DNA of 64,000 bases from positions 124,001 through 188,000 of the forward strand of contig URXA01000001.1 in assembly GCA_900551745.1 (NCBI GenBank), read 5' to 3'. The notes below the pieces were generated by a model, which had not been told where the DNA came from, searched no databases, and saw only the letters and a list, made by a program, of their open reading frames with translations. How positions within the stretch are numbered: position 1 is the stretch's first letter; every line of letters begins with the position of its first letter. Both the position numbers and the translations under genes were made by a program. Shown piece by piece: positions 18,071 through 25,663 of the stretch. This stretch comes from an uncultured Phascolarctobacterium sp. Lineage in GTDB: Bacteria > Bacillota > Negativicutes > Acidaminococcales > Acidaminococcaceae.

Positions 18071-19810
18071 CTATTTGCTTAAAAGTTTTTGAACCTCTGT
18101 TTCATCAGGCGTAGCATAGTAGGTTGTTTGATCGGTATAGATCACAAACCCAGGTTTAGCGCCATTGGGTTTCTTGACGAAACGCCGCTCGGTACAGTCG
18201 ACAGGTACTTTACTGCCGCTGCGGCTTTTACTGAAATAAGCGGCCAGCATAACTGCTGCGTCAATATCGCTTGCCGCTGCCTGGGGCAGCGTTGTTTTTA
18301 GAATAACATGTGAGCCGGGAATATTTTTAGTATGGAACCACAGGTCCTTACCGCGTGCTAATGCAAAAGTCACGTAGTCATTTTGTTTATTATTTTTACC
18401 GATATATAAGGTCGTTTCTTTGGAGAGATTTATGAGCAGGGGTTCAGATTTAGGAAGCTGGCCTTTATGTTTTTTGCCCTGAGGTTGCAGCAGTCCGGCT
18501 GTGATCAGTTCTTGCTTGATCTCGGCAATCTCGTTTTTAGTGGCTGCCGTAGTCAGGGAGGCGTCGATAGAAGCCAGATAATCCAGCATTTCCCTAGTCG
18601 TTTCGATCTGGTTCTGTACTTCGCTTTGTGCACGTTTAAATTTATTGTACCGCTTGTAATAAGCCTGGGCGTTTTCAGTAGGTGAAAGTAAGGGGGATAA
18701 TTGGATCTCAAGCGGCTCGTTGTCATAAATATTAAGGAGTTGACAGGAACTTTGTCCCTTGCTGATTTGATAAATATTAGCCATGATCGTATCGGCGATC
18801 ATCCGTTGCGTTTCGGCCTTATCGGCGGTCAGAAGGTCTTTTTCTAAGACCGGCAGCTTCTTTTCCAGACGCTGGCTCTCTCCGGTGACTAATTTTTGCA
18901 GTTTTTCCTGTTCAGGTAGTTGAATTGGTGTCAGGGTGACTGCATAATTAAGCGCGCTGTTGATATCTGGCAGTTGTTTAGTATTGCAGCCTGATTCCAA
19001 AAGCTTGGGTGCAAAAGGCAGAATAGTCTTGACCTGATTAGTGCGGCTGATGACAGCATATACCGGCGCTGCCGGTTGCTGACCTACAGTTTGCTGCAGC
19101 GAGGCAACAGCATCTGCTAAACGTTTTTCTTCGTCGACAGTCAAAGTTTCTGCGCTGCTGTCGATACCGGCTGCGGCGAAAAGTTCGCCAGCTGTGCTTT
19201 TACCGATGCCTGTAGTGGCAGCGATCAAAGCAGCTAAGCTGTTTTTAGTTTCAAATTCGTGCATTGCCTCGATGATTGCATTGGCTGGAGCTGTTAAAAT
19301 AGAAAGTCCGGTCTGCTGAGGCGGCGTAAGATAAGGCAGATTAGGCATGATCTGACGGAAAGAACTCATTGCTTTATTAACATGTTTCAAGCTGTCGAAA
19401 ATCAGCCCGTTTTCGGCAAAAATGATATTGCTGTTTTTGCCGGTCAGTTCAAAAATAAGTTGTTTAGTAACTATTTGTCTAGCGGTACCGATCGTATCAA
19501 TATCTATTGTAATGATACGGTCCAGACCGCTTTGTTCGATTCTGGTGATACGGCCTTCTTCCAGATGCTTGCGCAGCAGCATGCAAAAAGCCGGAGGACT
19601 TTCGGGACGTTCGGGTAAATTATCCGGTAGGTACAGCATCGGTGAACTGCCGCTGAAATCAGCAAGCAATGCCGCAGTATCGCGTTCGCGTTTTATAAGC
19701 AGCAGCAGTGATTCGTATGAGGGCATAAAGACCTTGTAGATCTTGCCGCCTAAAAGCTCCTCTTTTAATTTATTTGTTAAAATATGTAAGGTCAAACCTT
19801 CTAAATTCAT
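18071..19810 (-). CDS. rqcH: NFACT family protein, RqcH (Rqc2 homologue; also called fibronectin-binding protein FbpA)
   Basis: Ribosome quality-control factor that binds obstructed 50S subunits carrying peptidyl-tRNA and directs C-terminal alanine tailing of the stalled chain. The 579-residue protein has the NFACT-N domain at 1-~190 (MNLEGLTLHILTNKL, LTGKNSNIIF), helix-hairpin-helix and coiled-coil middle parts (about 200-430), and the NFACT-R domain near 455-560 (LWFHTKNIPGSHVIL). Older annotation as a fibronectin-binding adhesin reflects in vitro binding; it has no signal peptide. It is the only minus-strand gene in this part of the window. Confidence 0.93.
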   Translation of the reverse strand: MNLEGLTLHILTNKLKEELLGGKIYKVFMPSYESLLLLIKRERDTAALLADFSGSSPMLYLPDNLPERPESPPAFCMLLRKHLEEGRITRIEQSGLDRIITIDIDTIGTARQIVTKQLIFELTGKNSNIIFAENGLIFDSLKHVNKAMSSFRQIMPNLPYLTPPQQTGLSILTAPANAIIEAMHEFETKNSLAALIAATTGIGKSTAGELFAAAGIDSSAETLTVDEEKRLADAVASLQQTVGQQPAAPVYAVISRTNQVKTILPFAPKLLESGCNTKQLPDINSALNYAVTLTPIQLPEQEKLQKLVTGESQRLEKKLPVLEKDLLTADKAETQRMIADTIMANIYQISKGQSSCQLLNIYDNEPLEIQLSPLLSPTENAQAYYKRYNKFKRAQSEVQNQIETTREMLDYLASIDASLTTAATKNEIAEIKQELITAGLLQPQGKKHKGQLPKSEPLLINLSKETTLYIGKNNKQNDYVTFALARGKDLWFHTKNIPGSHVILKTTLPQAAASDIDAAVMLAAYFSKSRSGSKVPVDCTERRFVKKPNGAKPGFVIYTDQTTYYATPDETEVQKLLSK

Positions 19811-19850
19811 TGATTTGCTCCTTCTTACTTCGTTTTTTAGTGATTTTGAT

Positions 19851-19879
19851 TTGCACGGGAAAGCAGAATAAGATATAAT
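19851..19879 (+). promoter_or_regulatory. Promoter for the secreted unknown protein
   Basis: TTGCAC at 19851-19856 and TATAAT at 19874-19879 are 17 bp apart, 65 bp upstream of the ATG, in the divergent region with rqcH. Confidence 0.75.
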
Positions 19880-19944
19880 AATAGTTCAAGAATAAGTATA
19901 CAACAGATTTCGCGATTAGCAAATAATCGGAAGGGGATACGATT

Positions 19945-20721
19945 ATGAAAAATCTGCTTTTGGTGCTGTGCCTGGTTGCCTTTTGCCTGCAGGCGGAAGC
20001 GGCGCTTCCAGCTACTGATCAGAATTTAGAAGCGGCTATTGCCTATGGTAAAAGCTATCAGGGTGAAAAAAATGACGCAGCTATGTTGCAGCCGTGGGTG
20101 GTTGCTGAAAGTTTTGAAACCAATCCTTATCGTGATGAGGAAAGGATCATAGTTTATACGCCTTACCTGCTGACGGCTCTGGATACTGCTGGAAAAGCGC
20201 AGGACGCTGCCGATGTCAGTGTGGATAATGCTAAAGAGCTGGTAGCGCGTTACGATGGCGTGCTCGTTATACGAGCGGTGATCAACGCACCGATAATCCT
20301 GAATGAAAAAGATTTGGAAGTGCAGCTTGTGCAAAATGGAAATTTTGTCACACCATACCACAGCGACTATTTAGACGGCAGATATCTTGACAAGGCAGTC
20401 AATAAACCTATCGTTGATGTGGAGGTACAGAAAAAGCTGGACCGGATGGAAACGATCCAGGAAAAAGCGGCGGCGCTGCAAAAACAGCTGTATGCCTTGA
20501 AAGAAAATAAAATCAAGCCTGCGGACATTGACCTGGAGCAGAGAATGAAAGCAGATGCTAAATCTGAGCCTGTGGAAGTAAAACAGAAGATCTGCCAGCT
20601 GCAGTATAATTTTTATTTTGATCAGGCAGAATTCAATGTCGATAAACCTTATTTCCTGGTCATTAAGGACGCTTATTGCGGTGGACGCGAATTTGCCGTG
20701 GATCCTGCTTTATTAAAATAA
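19945..20721 (+). CDS. Secreted or periplasmic protein of unknown function
   Basis: I do not recognise the family. The 258-residue protein begins with a clear signal peptide (MKNLLLVLCLVAFCLQAEAA), with probable cleavage after AEA. The mature part is acidic to neutral, with a heptad-rich helix at about 155-190 (LDRMETIQEKAAALQKQL) and two Cys in the C-terminal quarter (ICQLQ and AYCGG) that could form a disulfide. In a diderm it would sit in the periplasm; there is no lipobox or C-terminal barrel signature. It has its own promoter and ends 33 bp before yicC, so it may be cotranscribed with the yicC-remA-gmk genes. Confidence 0.75.
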   Translation: MKNLLLVLCLVAFCLQAEAALPATDQNLEAAIAYGKSYQGEKNDAAMLQPWVVAESFETNPYRDEERIIVYTPYLLTALDTAGKAQDAADVSVDNAKELVARYDGVLVIRAVINAPIILNEKDLEVQLVQNGNFVTPYHSDYLDGRYLDKAVNKPIVDVEVQKKLDRMETIQEKAAALQKQLYALKENKIKPADIDLEQRMKADAKSEPVEVKQKICQLQYNFYFDQAEFNVDKPYFLVIKDAYCGGREFAVDPALLK

Positions 20722-20754
20722 AATGAATCATCATAAAATTTAGGAGGTTTTAGC

Positions 20755-21654
20755 TTGCTGAAAAGTATGACTGGCTTCGGCCGGGGTGAATATGAAGACG
20801 AGCAGTTTTCAGTAACGATTGAAATGAAAACGGTCAATCACCGTTATAACGAGGTAGCTATTCGCTTACCGCGTTTTTTGAATCCGGTAGAAGACAGAAT
20901 CCGTAAGACTATTTTAAAATCTGTTAATCGCGGACGCATCGATGTTTTTATCAATGCTTCCTATACCAATACAGAAAACGTTTCGATTAAAGTAGATAAA
21001 GCTTTGGTACTGGCGTATCATAACGCTTTGCGTGATGTTGGTTCCGCTATCGGCTGTGAAGACTATAAGCTCAACGAGCAGTCGGAGATTTTATATTTGT
21101 CACGCTGCCCGGATGTGATCAACGCGCAAGAAGGTTTTTTTGACGTTGAGAGTGTTTGGCCGAAGCTGGAACAGGCTTTGAGCCAAGCTATCAGTAATCT
21201 GGTCGCTATGCGTGAGACCGAGGGAAGTAATATCTACGGCGATTTCATTAAACGTGCCGATCTGATCGCCGAAAAACTGGCAGTGATCGAAGAACGTTCG
21301 CCGCAGGTAGTTGAAGAATACCAGACCCGCCTGAGCGACAGGATCAACGAACTGCTTGAGAAACATAACCAGGTCATCGAACCGGAACGATTGCTGCAGG
21401 AGGTCGCTATTTTTGCTGACCGTACCAGTATTACTGAAGAGATCGTCAGACTGAAAAGCCATATCAAACAATTCAAGCTGATCATTGATGCAGATCAGCC
21501 TGTAGGCCGCAAGCTCGATTTTCTTATCCAGGAATTCAACCGCGAGGCAAATACCATTGCTTCCAAAGCCAACGATTATACTTTGGCGCAGGTTGTTGTG
21601 GAGATCAAAGCTGAGATAGAAAAAATCAGGGAACAGATCCAGAATATCGAGTAA
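20755..21654 (+). CDS. yicC: YicC/YloC family endoribonuclease
   Basis: A 299-residue member of the YicC family, reported in Escherichia coli and Bacillus to be an endoribonuclease. The family start MLKSMTGFGRGEYE is clear, NHRYNE follows, and the C-terminal DUF1732 part has FLIQEFNREANTIASKAND. It uses TTG, 7 nt after AGGAGG. First gene of the conserved yicC-remA-gmk-rpoZ-coaBC group. Confidence 0.95.
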   Translation: MLKSMTGFGRGEYEDEQFSVTIEMKTVNHRYNEVAIRLPRFLNPVEDRIRKTILKSVNRGRIDVFINASYTNTENVSIKVDKALVLAYHNALRDVGSAIGCEDYKLNEQSEILYLSRCPDVINAQEGFFDVESVWPKLEQALSQAISNLVAMRETEGSNIYGDFIKRADLIAEKLAVIEERSPQVVEEYQTRLSDRINELLEKHNQVIEPERLLQEVAIFADRTSITEEIVRLKSHIKQFKLIIDADQPVGRKLDFLIQEFNREANTIASKANDYTLAQVVVEIKAEIEKIREQIQNIE

Positions 21655-21672
21655 TGGGGAAAGGGTGAAAGT

Positions 21673-21933
21673 ATGGATATCAAATTGATCAATATTGGCT
21701 TTGGCAATATTGTGGCTGCCAACAGGATCATTTCTATCATCAGTCCTGAATCTGCTCCTATCAAAAGGATTATTCAGGAAGCGCGCGACAGAGGTATGCT
21801 GATCGATGCCACTTATGGCCGCAGAACCAGAGCGGTTATCGTGACTGACAGCGGTCATATTATTTTATCGGCTGTGCAGCCGGAAACAGTCGCCAACCGT
21901 TTAGTGCAAACTGACGACGAAGACGAAGAATAA
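21673..21933 (+). CDS. remA: RemA/DUF370 family regulator
   Basis: Small DNA-binding protein of 86 residues; in Bacillus subtilis RemA forms ring-shaped oligomers and activates matrix and osmoprotection genes. IGFGNIVAANRIISIISPES and DATYGRRTRAVIVTDSGH are conserved family blocks. The acidic tail DDEDEE follows. Always near gmk in Firmicutes, as here. Confidence 0.94.
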   Translation: MDIKLINIGFGNIVAANRIISIISPESAPIKRIIQEARDRGMLIDATYGRRTRAVIVTDSGHIILSAVQPETVANRLVQTDDEDEE

Positions 21934-21956
21934 ATAAAACGGAAGGTGGGCTAATC

Positions 21957-22586
21957 GTGAAGCCGCAGGGGTTATTATTAGTTTTGTCCGGGCCGTCAGG
22001 AGCCGGCAAGGGAACGATTTGTCAGATGCTTAGGGAAAAGCTTCCCGACTTGGCTTATTCCGTTTCAGTTACTACCAGACAGGCGCGTAACGGTGAAGTT
22101 GACGGCGTCAATTACTTTTTTAAATCTGTGGAAGAAGTAAAGCAGATGATTGCAGAGGGAGAATTGCTGGAATATGCCGAGGTTTATGGAAATTACTACG
22201 GCACGCCTCGCTCTTATGTTATGGAACTGCTGAATCAGGGCAAGGATGTTATTTTGGAGATTGATATCCAAGGCGCAATGCAGATCAAAAAACGCTTCCC
22301 TGACGGAGTATTTGTATTTATTGTGCCGCCGTCGCTTGATGAATTGTGCTCGCGTATTTATAAACGCGGTACGGACAGCGAAGATGTTATTAAACGTCGT
22401 TTGGCTTCGGCAACAGGTGAGCTGGCTTATGCCAACGAATATGATTATATAGTTGTTAATGATGTAGCACAGAAAGCTACCAGCAAAGTTTTGACGATTA
22501 TGGAAGCAGAACGTTACCGTGCTGCCAGAACTTATTTTATTATCAATGAAATTTGCCATGCGGCACATAAGGAGAGATATATATGA
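21957..22586 (+). CDS. gmk: Guanylate kinase
   Basis: ATP-dependent phosphorylation of GMP to GDP. The 209-residue protein has the P-loop GPSGAGKGT (about 12-20), the GMP-binding YFFKS and YGNYYGTPR blocks, and the lid region IYKRGTDSEDVIKRR. Start is GTG with GGAAGGTGGG upstream. Its stop overlaps the rpoZ start. Confidence 0.96.
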   Translation: MKPQGLLLVLSGPSGAGKGTICQMLREKLPDLAYSVSVTTRQARNGEVDGVNYFFKSVEEVKQMIAEGELLEYAEVYGNYYGTPRSYVMELLNQGKDVILEIDIQGAMQIKKRFPDGVFVFIVPPSLDELCSRIYKRGTDSEDVIKRRLASATGELAYANEYDYIVVNDVAQKATSKVLTIMEAERYRAARTYFIINEICHAAHKERYI

Positions 22587-22774
22587 GTATGGTTAACCCT
22601 TCTATCGATTATTTAGCAGAGAAAGTTGACAGTAAATACACCTTGGTGATTTTAGCTGCCAAACGTGCGCGTGAACTGACTGTGGGCAATCAGAACATGC
22701 CTCAGAAAGAAGTAAGCACCGCTTTGCGCGAGATCGCTGACGACGTTATTACTTACGAGCGTAAAGTACGCTGA
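22583..22774 (+). CDS. rpoZ: RNA polymerase omega subunit
   Basis: A 63-residue subunit that helps assembly of the beta-prime subunit. It shows PSIDYLAEKVDSKYTLVILAAKRAREL and ALREIADD, both typical. ATGA overlap with gmk, which is the usual arrangement in Firmicutes. Confidence 0.94.
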   Translation: MSMVNPSIDYLAEKVDSKYTLVILAAKRARELTVGNQNMPQKEVSTALREIADDVITYERKVR

Positions 22775-22793
22775 GATAAGGGGGCTTAGTGCC

Positions 22794-23999
22794 TTGTTGC
22801 TAAAAGGAAAGAAAATCGTTTTAGGCGTTACCGGTGGTATCGCCGTTTATAAAGCTGTCGATCTGGTAAGCCGTCTGCGCAAGCAGGGGGCCGAGGTGCG
22901 TGTCGTTATGACAGAGCATGCCCAGCAGTTCGTCACACCGCTGACATTTAAGGAAATAAGCGGCAACGCTGTTGCAACCTCTATGTGGAACAGTAACCAG
23001 GAATTTAATGTTGAGCATATCGCTCTGGCAAACTGGGCCGATGTTTTTGTAGTGGCTCCGGCTACTGCCAATATCATTGCAAAAATGGCGCACGGTCTTG
23101 CCGATGATCTGCTTTCTACAACTTTACTGGCCGCTCAGGCACCGATCATCGTCTGTCCTGCGATGAATACAGGTATGTATGAAAATGCTTTGACGCAGGA
23201 AAATATTACCTGCCTGAAAGCACATGGCGTAACGGTGATGGCACCGGCGACAGGATTTTTGGCCTGTGGTACTTCTGGTGCGGGACGTCTGCCTGAGCCT
23301 TCTGAGATCGTGGAATTTGTCAAAGCTTTCTTTGCCAGAAGCTGCGGTGATATGAAAAATCTGCGTGTTTTGGTAACTGCTGCCGGTACCCGCGAGCCGA
23401 TCGACCCGGTACGGTATGTCGGCAACCGCTCAAGCGGTAAGATGGGTTATGCTATCGCGCAGGCCGCTGCTGACCGCGGTGCCGAGGTGACTTTGGTTTC
23501 AGGGCCGTCGGTGCTGAATCCGCCTGCTAATGTCAAAACGGTGCAGGTTGAAACTACGCAGCAGATGATGGACGCCTGTCTGGTAGCTTACGGCGACGTG
23601 GATATCGTGATCAAGGCTGCCGCTGTGGCCGATTACAGACCGCATGATGTTGCCGAACAGAAAATCAAAAAGAAAACTGACGACGCCTTAACTGTCGTAA
23701 TGGATAAAAATCCTGATATTCTGAAAGTGCTGGGCGAGCGTAAAGAAAAACAGTTTTTGGTAGGCTTTGCCGCCGAAACTCAAAATCTGGTCGCTAATGC
23801 AAAAGAAAAAATCTGCAAAAAGAATTTGGATATGATCGTTGCTAACGATGTCACTCTGCAGGGCGCAGGCTTTAACGCTGATACCAATATCGTTAAATTC
23901 CTGTTTCCGGACGGCGAAGTGCGTGAGCTGGAGCAAATGACCAAAGCAGAAGTTGCAGAAGAGCTTTTGAATACTGTTCTGCGTTTGCGCAAATCGTAA
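22794..23999 (+). CDS. coaBC: Bifunctional phosphopantothenoylcysteine decarboxylase / phosphopantothenate-cysteine ligase
   Basis: Two steps of coenzyme A synthesis. The N-terminal FMN-binding CoaC domain (1-~175) has GVTGGIAVYKA, the PAMNTGMYEN motif and the active-site Cys region ACGTSGAGRLPEP. The C-terminal CoaB domain (about 185-401) has VLVTAAGTREPIDPVRYVGN and KAAAVADYRP. The CoaC half belongs to the same flavoprotein fold as UbiX. TTG start at 22794 with a purine-rich AAGGGGG upstream; no better start is present. Confidence 0.95.
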   Translation: MLLKGKKIVLGVTGGIAVYKAVDLVSRLRKQGAEVRVVMTEHAQQFVTPLTFKEISGNAVATSMWNSNQEFNVEHIALANWADVFVVAPATANIIAKMAHGLADDLLSTTLLAAQAPIIVCPAMNTGMYENALTQENITCLKAHGVTVMAPATGFLACGTSGAGRLPEPSEIVEFVKAFFARSCGDMKNLRVLVTAAGTREPIDPVRYVGNRSSGKMGYAIAQAAADRGAEVTLVSGPSVLNPPANVKTVQVETTQQMMDACLVAYGDVDIVIKAAAVADYRPHDVAEQKIKKKTDDALTVVMDKNPDILKVLGERKEKQFLVGFAAETQNLVANAKEKICKKNLDMIVANDVTLQGAGFNADTNIVKFLFPDGEVRELEQMTKAEVAEELLNTVLRLRKS

Positions 24000-24081
24000 A
24001 TAGTATAACTCGGTCAAAGGGCGTAGCAATAAGCTTTTGTAGGCCTCAGGATGTAAAAATAAAAGATTTTTGTAAAATCTG

Positions 24082-24110
24082 TTGCAATTTGAAAGTTGTT
24101 CCGCTATAAT
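24082..24110 (+). promoter_or_regulatory. metK promoter
   Basis: TTGCAA at 24082-24087 and TATAAT at 24105-24110 are 17 bp apart, placing the transcript start just ahead of the riboswitch. Confidence 0.78.
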
Positions 24111-24130
24111 AAGCATTGTAATTGAATACT

Positions 24131-24287
24131 ACTCATCAAGAGCTGGTGGAGGGAATGGCCCTGTGAAACCGCAGCAACCATTGTAAGGTGAAAGTCTTGC
24201 AAAACGGTGCTAAGTCCTGCGATAATTCGTGAGATGAGAATGCTGAACAATAATACGCAGCGCTCTCATTATGAGAGCGCTTTTTTA
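24131..24287 (+). ncRNA. SAM-I (S-box) riboswitch with terminator
   Basis: The conserved S-box core is readable: CATCAAGAGCTGGTGGAGGG, TGGCCCTGTGAAACC, GCAGCAACC, and GGTGCTAAGTCC. P1 is formed by CTCATC (24132-24137) and GATGAG (24233-24238). The downstream terminator stem GCGCTCTC / GAGAGCGC (24260-24267 with 24273-24280) is followed by six T. ATGAGA at 24234-24239 can also pair with TCTCAT at 24264-24269, giving the antiterminator. High SAM should therefore switch metK off. Confidence 0.96.
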
Positions 24288-24335
24288 GTAAGCAGGCAGA
24301 TTGATGGTATGTACTTTATCTAAAGGAGGCTAATT

Positions 24336-25514
24336 ATGAGAAAATTATTTACTTCTGAGTCTGTAACAGAGGGACATCCGGATAAGATCGCTGATCAGAT
24401 TTCTGATGCGGTTTTAGACGCTATTTTAGAACAGGATCCGATGGGACGTGTTGCGTGTGAAACTTTGGTGGCAACAGGTCAGATCCATGTTGTCGGTGAG
24501 ATTTCCACCAACTGTTATGTGGATATCCCGAAAATCGCCCGTGAAACTGTAGTAAATATTGGCTATGACCGTGCTAAATACGGTTTTGACGGTAATACCT
24601 GCGGCGTGCTGATCTCTATCGACGAGCAGTCTGCCGATATCGCTTTAGGTGTTGATAAAGCGCTGGAAGCCAAAGAAGGTAAAGCAGAAGAAACTGAAGT
24701 CGGCGCCGGCGACCAGGGCATGATGTTTGGTTACGCTACTAACGAAACTGAAGAATATATGCCGCTGCCGATCTGTCTGGCCCATAAGCTGGCACGGCGG
24801 TTGTCGGAAGTTCGTAAAAACGGTACCTTACCGTATCTGCGTCCTGATGGCAAAACTCAGGTCACAGTTGAATACGACGACGGTAAGCCTGTACGTATCG
24901 ACGCTATTGTCGTTTCCTCTCAGCATGCGCCGGAAATTCCGATGGAGCAGATCCGCGCTGATATTATGGAGCATGTTATTAAACCGATCGTACCTGCAGA
25001 AATGCTGGACGCTGATACCAAATACTATATCAATCCTACCGGCCGTTTTGTTATCGGCGGCCCGCAGGGTGATTCTGGTCTGACCGGACGTAAGATCATT
25101 GTCGATACCTACGGCGGTATGGCACGTCATGGCGGCGGAGCTTTCTCGGGCAAAGATCCCACAAAGGTAGACCGCAGCGCTGCTTATGCCGCACGTTACG
25201 TTGCCAAAAATATCGTTGCCGCCGGACTGGCTGATAAATGTGAGATTCAGCTGGCTTATGCTATCGGTGTGGCACAGCCTGTATCTGTTTTGGTAGATAC
25301 CTTTGGTACCGGTAAGATCGATGATGATAAGATCGCTGACCTGGTGCGTAAAAATTTCTCACTGAGCCCGACTGCGATCATCAAAGCTTTGGACTTGCGC
25401 CGTCCGATCTATAAACAAACGGCTGCTTACGGCCATATGGGACGTACTGATATTGATCTGCCCTGGGAGCGTACGGATAAAGCCGCTTCCTTGAAAGAAC
25501 AGGCAGGCTTGTAA
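24336..25514 (+). CDS. metK: S-adenosylmethionine synthetase
   Basis: Makes SAM from methionine and ATP. The 392-residue length is normal. ESVTEGHPDKIADQISDA (residues about 6-23), GAGDQGMMFGYA and the P-loop-like GGGAFSGKDPTKVDRS are diagnostic MetK blocks. Good ribosome site AAGGAGG. The only gene between its riboswitch and its own terminator, so feedback by SAM acts on metK alone. Confidence 0.98.
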   Translation: MRKLFTSESVTEGHPDKIADQISDAVLDAILEQDPMGRVACETLVATGQIHVVGEISTNCYVDIPKIARETVVNIGYDRAKYGFDGNTCGVLISIDEQSADIALGVDKALEAKEGKAEETEVGAGDQGMMFGYATNETEEYMPLPICLAHKLARRLSEVRKNGTLPYLRPDGKTQVTVEYDDGKPVRIDAIVVSSQHAPEIPMEQIRADIMEHVIKPIVPAEMLDADTKYYINPTGRFVIGGPQGDSGLTGRKIIVDTYGGMARHGGGAFSGKDPTKVDRSAAYAARYVAKNIVAAGLADKCEIQLAYAIGVAQPVSVLVDTFGTGKIDDDKIADLVRKNFSLSPTAIIKALDLRRPIYKQTAAYGHMGRTDIDLPWERTDKAASLKEQAGL

Positions 25515-25530
25515 TTGAAAATGTTGATAC

Positions 25531-25565
25531 AGTCACAGCTTCTTCGGGAGCTGTGACTTTCTTTA
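25531..25565 (+). terminator. metK terminator
   Basis: A 10-bp stem AGTCACAGCT / AGCTGTGACT (25531-25540 with 25549-25558), then TTCTTT. Confidence 0.88.
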
Positions 25566-25663
25566 TCTTAGTATTTAAACTGTTATCAGCTGGAAAAATA
25601 AAGGAATTTTCATTAAAATAGTAGAAATATAATAAGTTAAAGTTTACAGTAATGGAGCATTAC

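Larger units (their letters stand above)
24000..24335 (+). other. Intergenic region carrying the metK promoter and SAM riboswitch
   Basis: No gene is seen here. The first 80 bp are featureless. A promoter follows at 24082-24110, then an S-box aptamer with its terminator at 24131-24287, and finally the metK ribosome site. Confidence 0.85.

Noticed and set aside
23135..23425. Minus-strand frame opposite coaBC
   Set aside because: Shadow frame within a certain gene, no independent signals.
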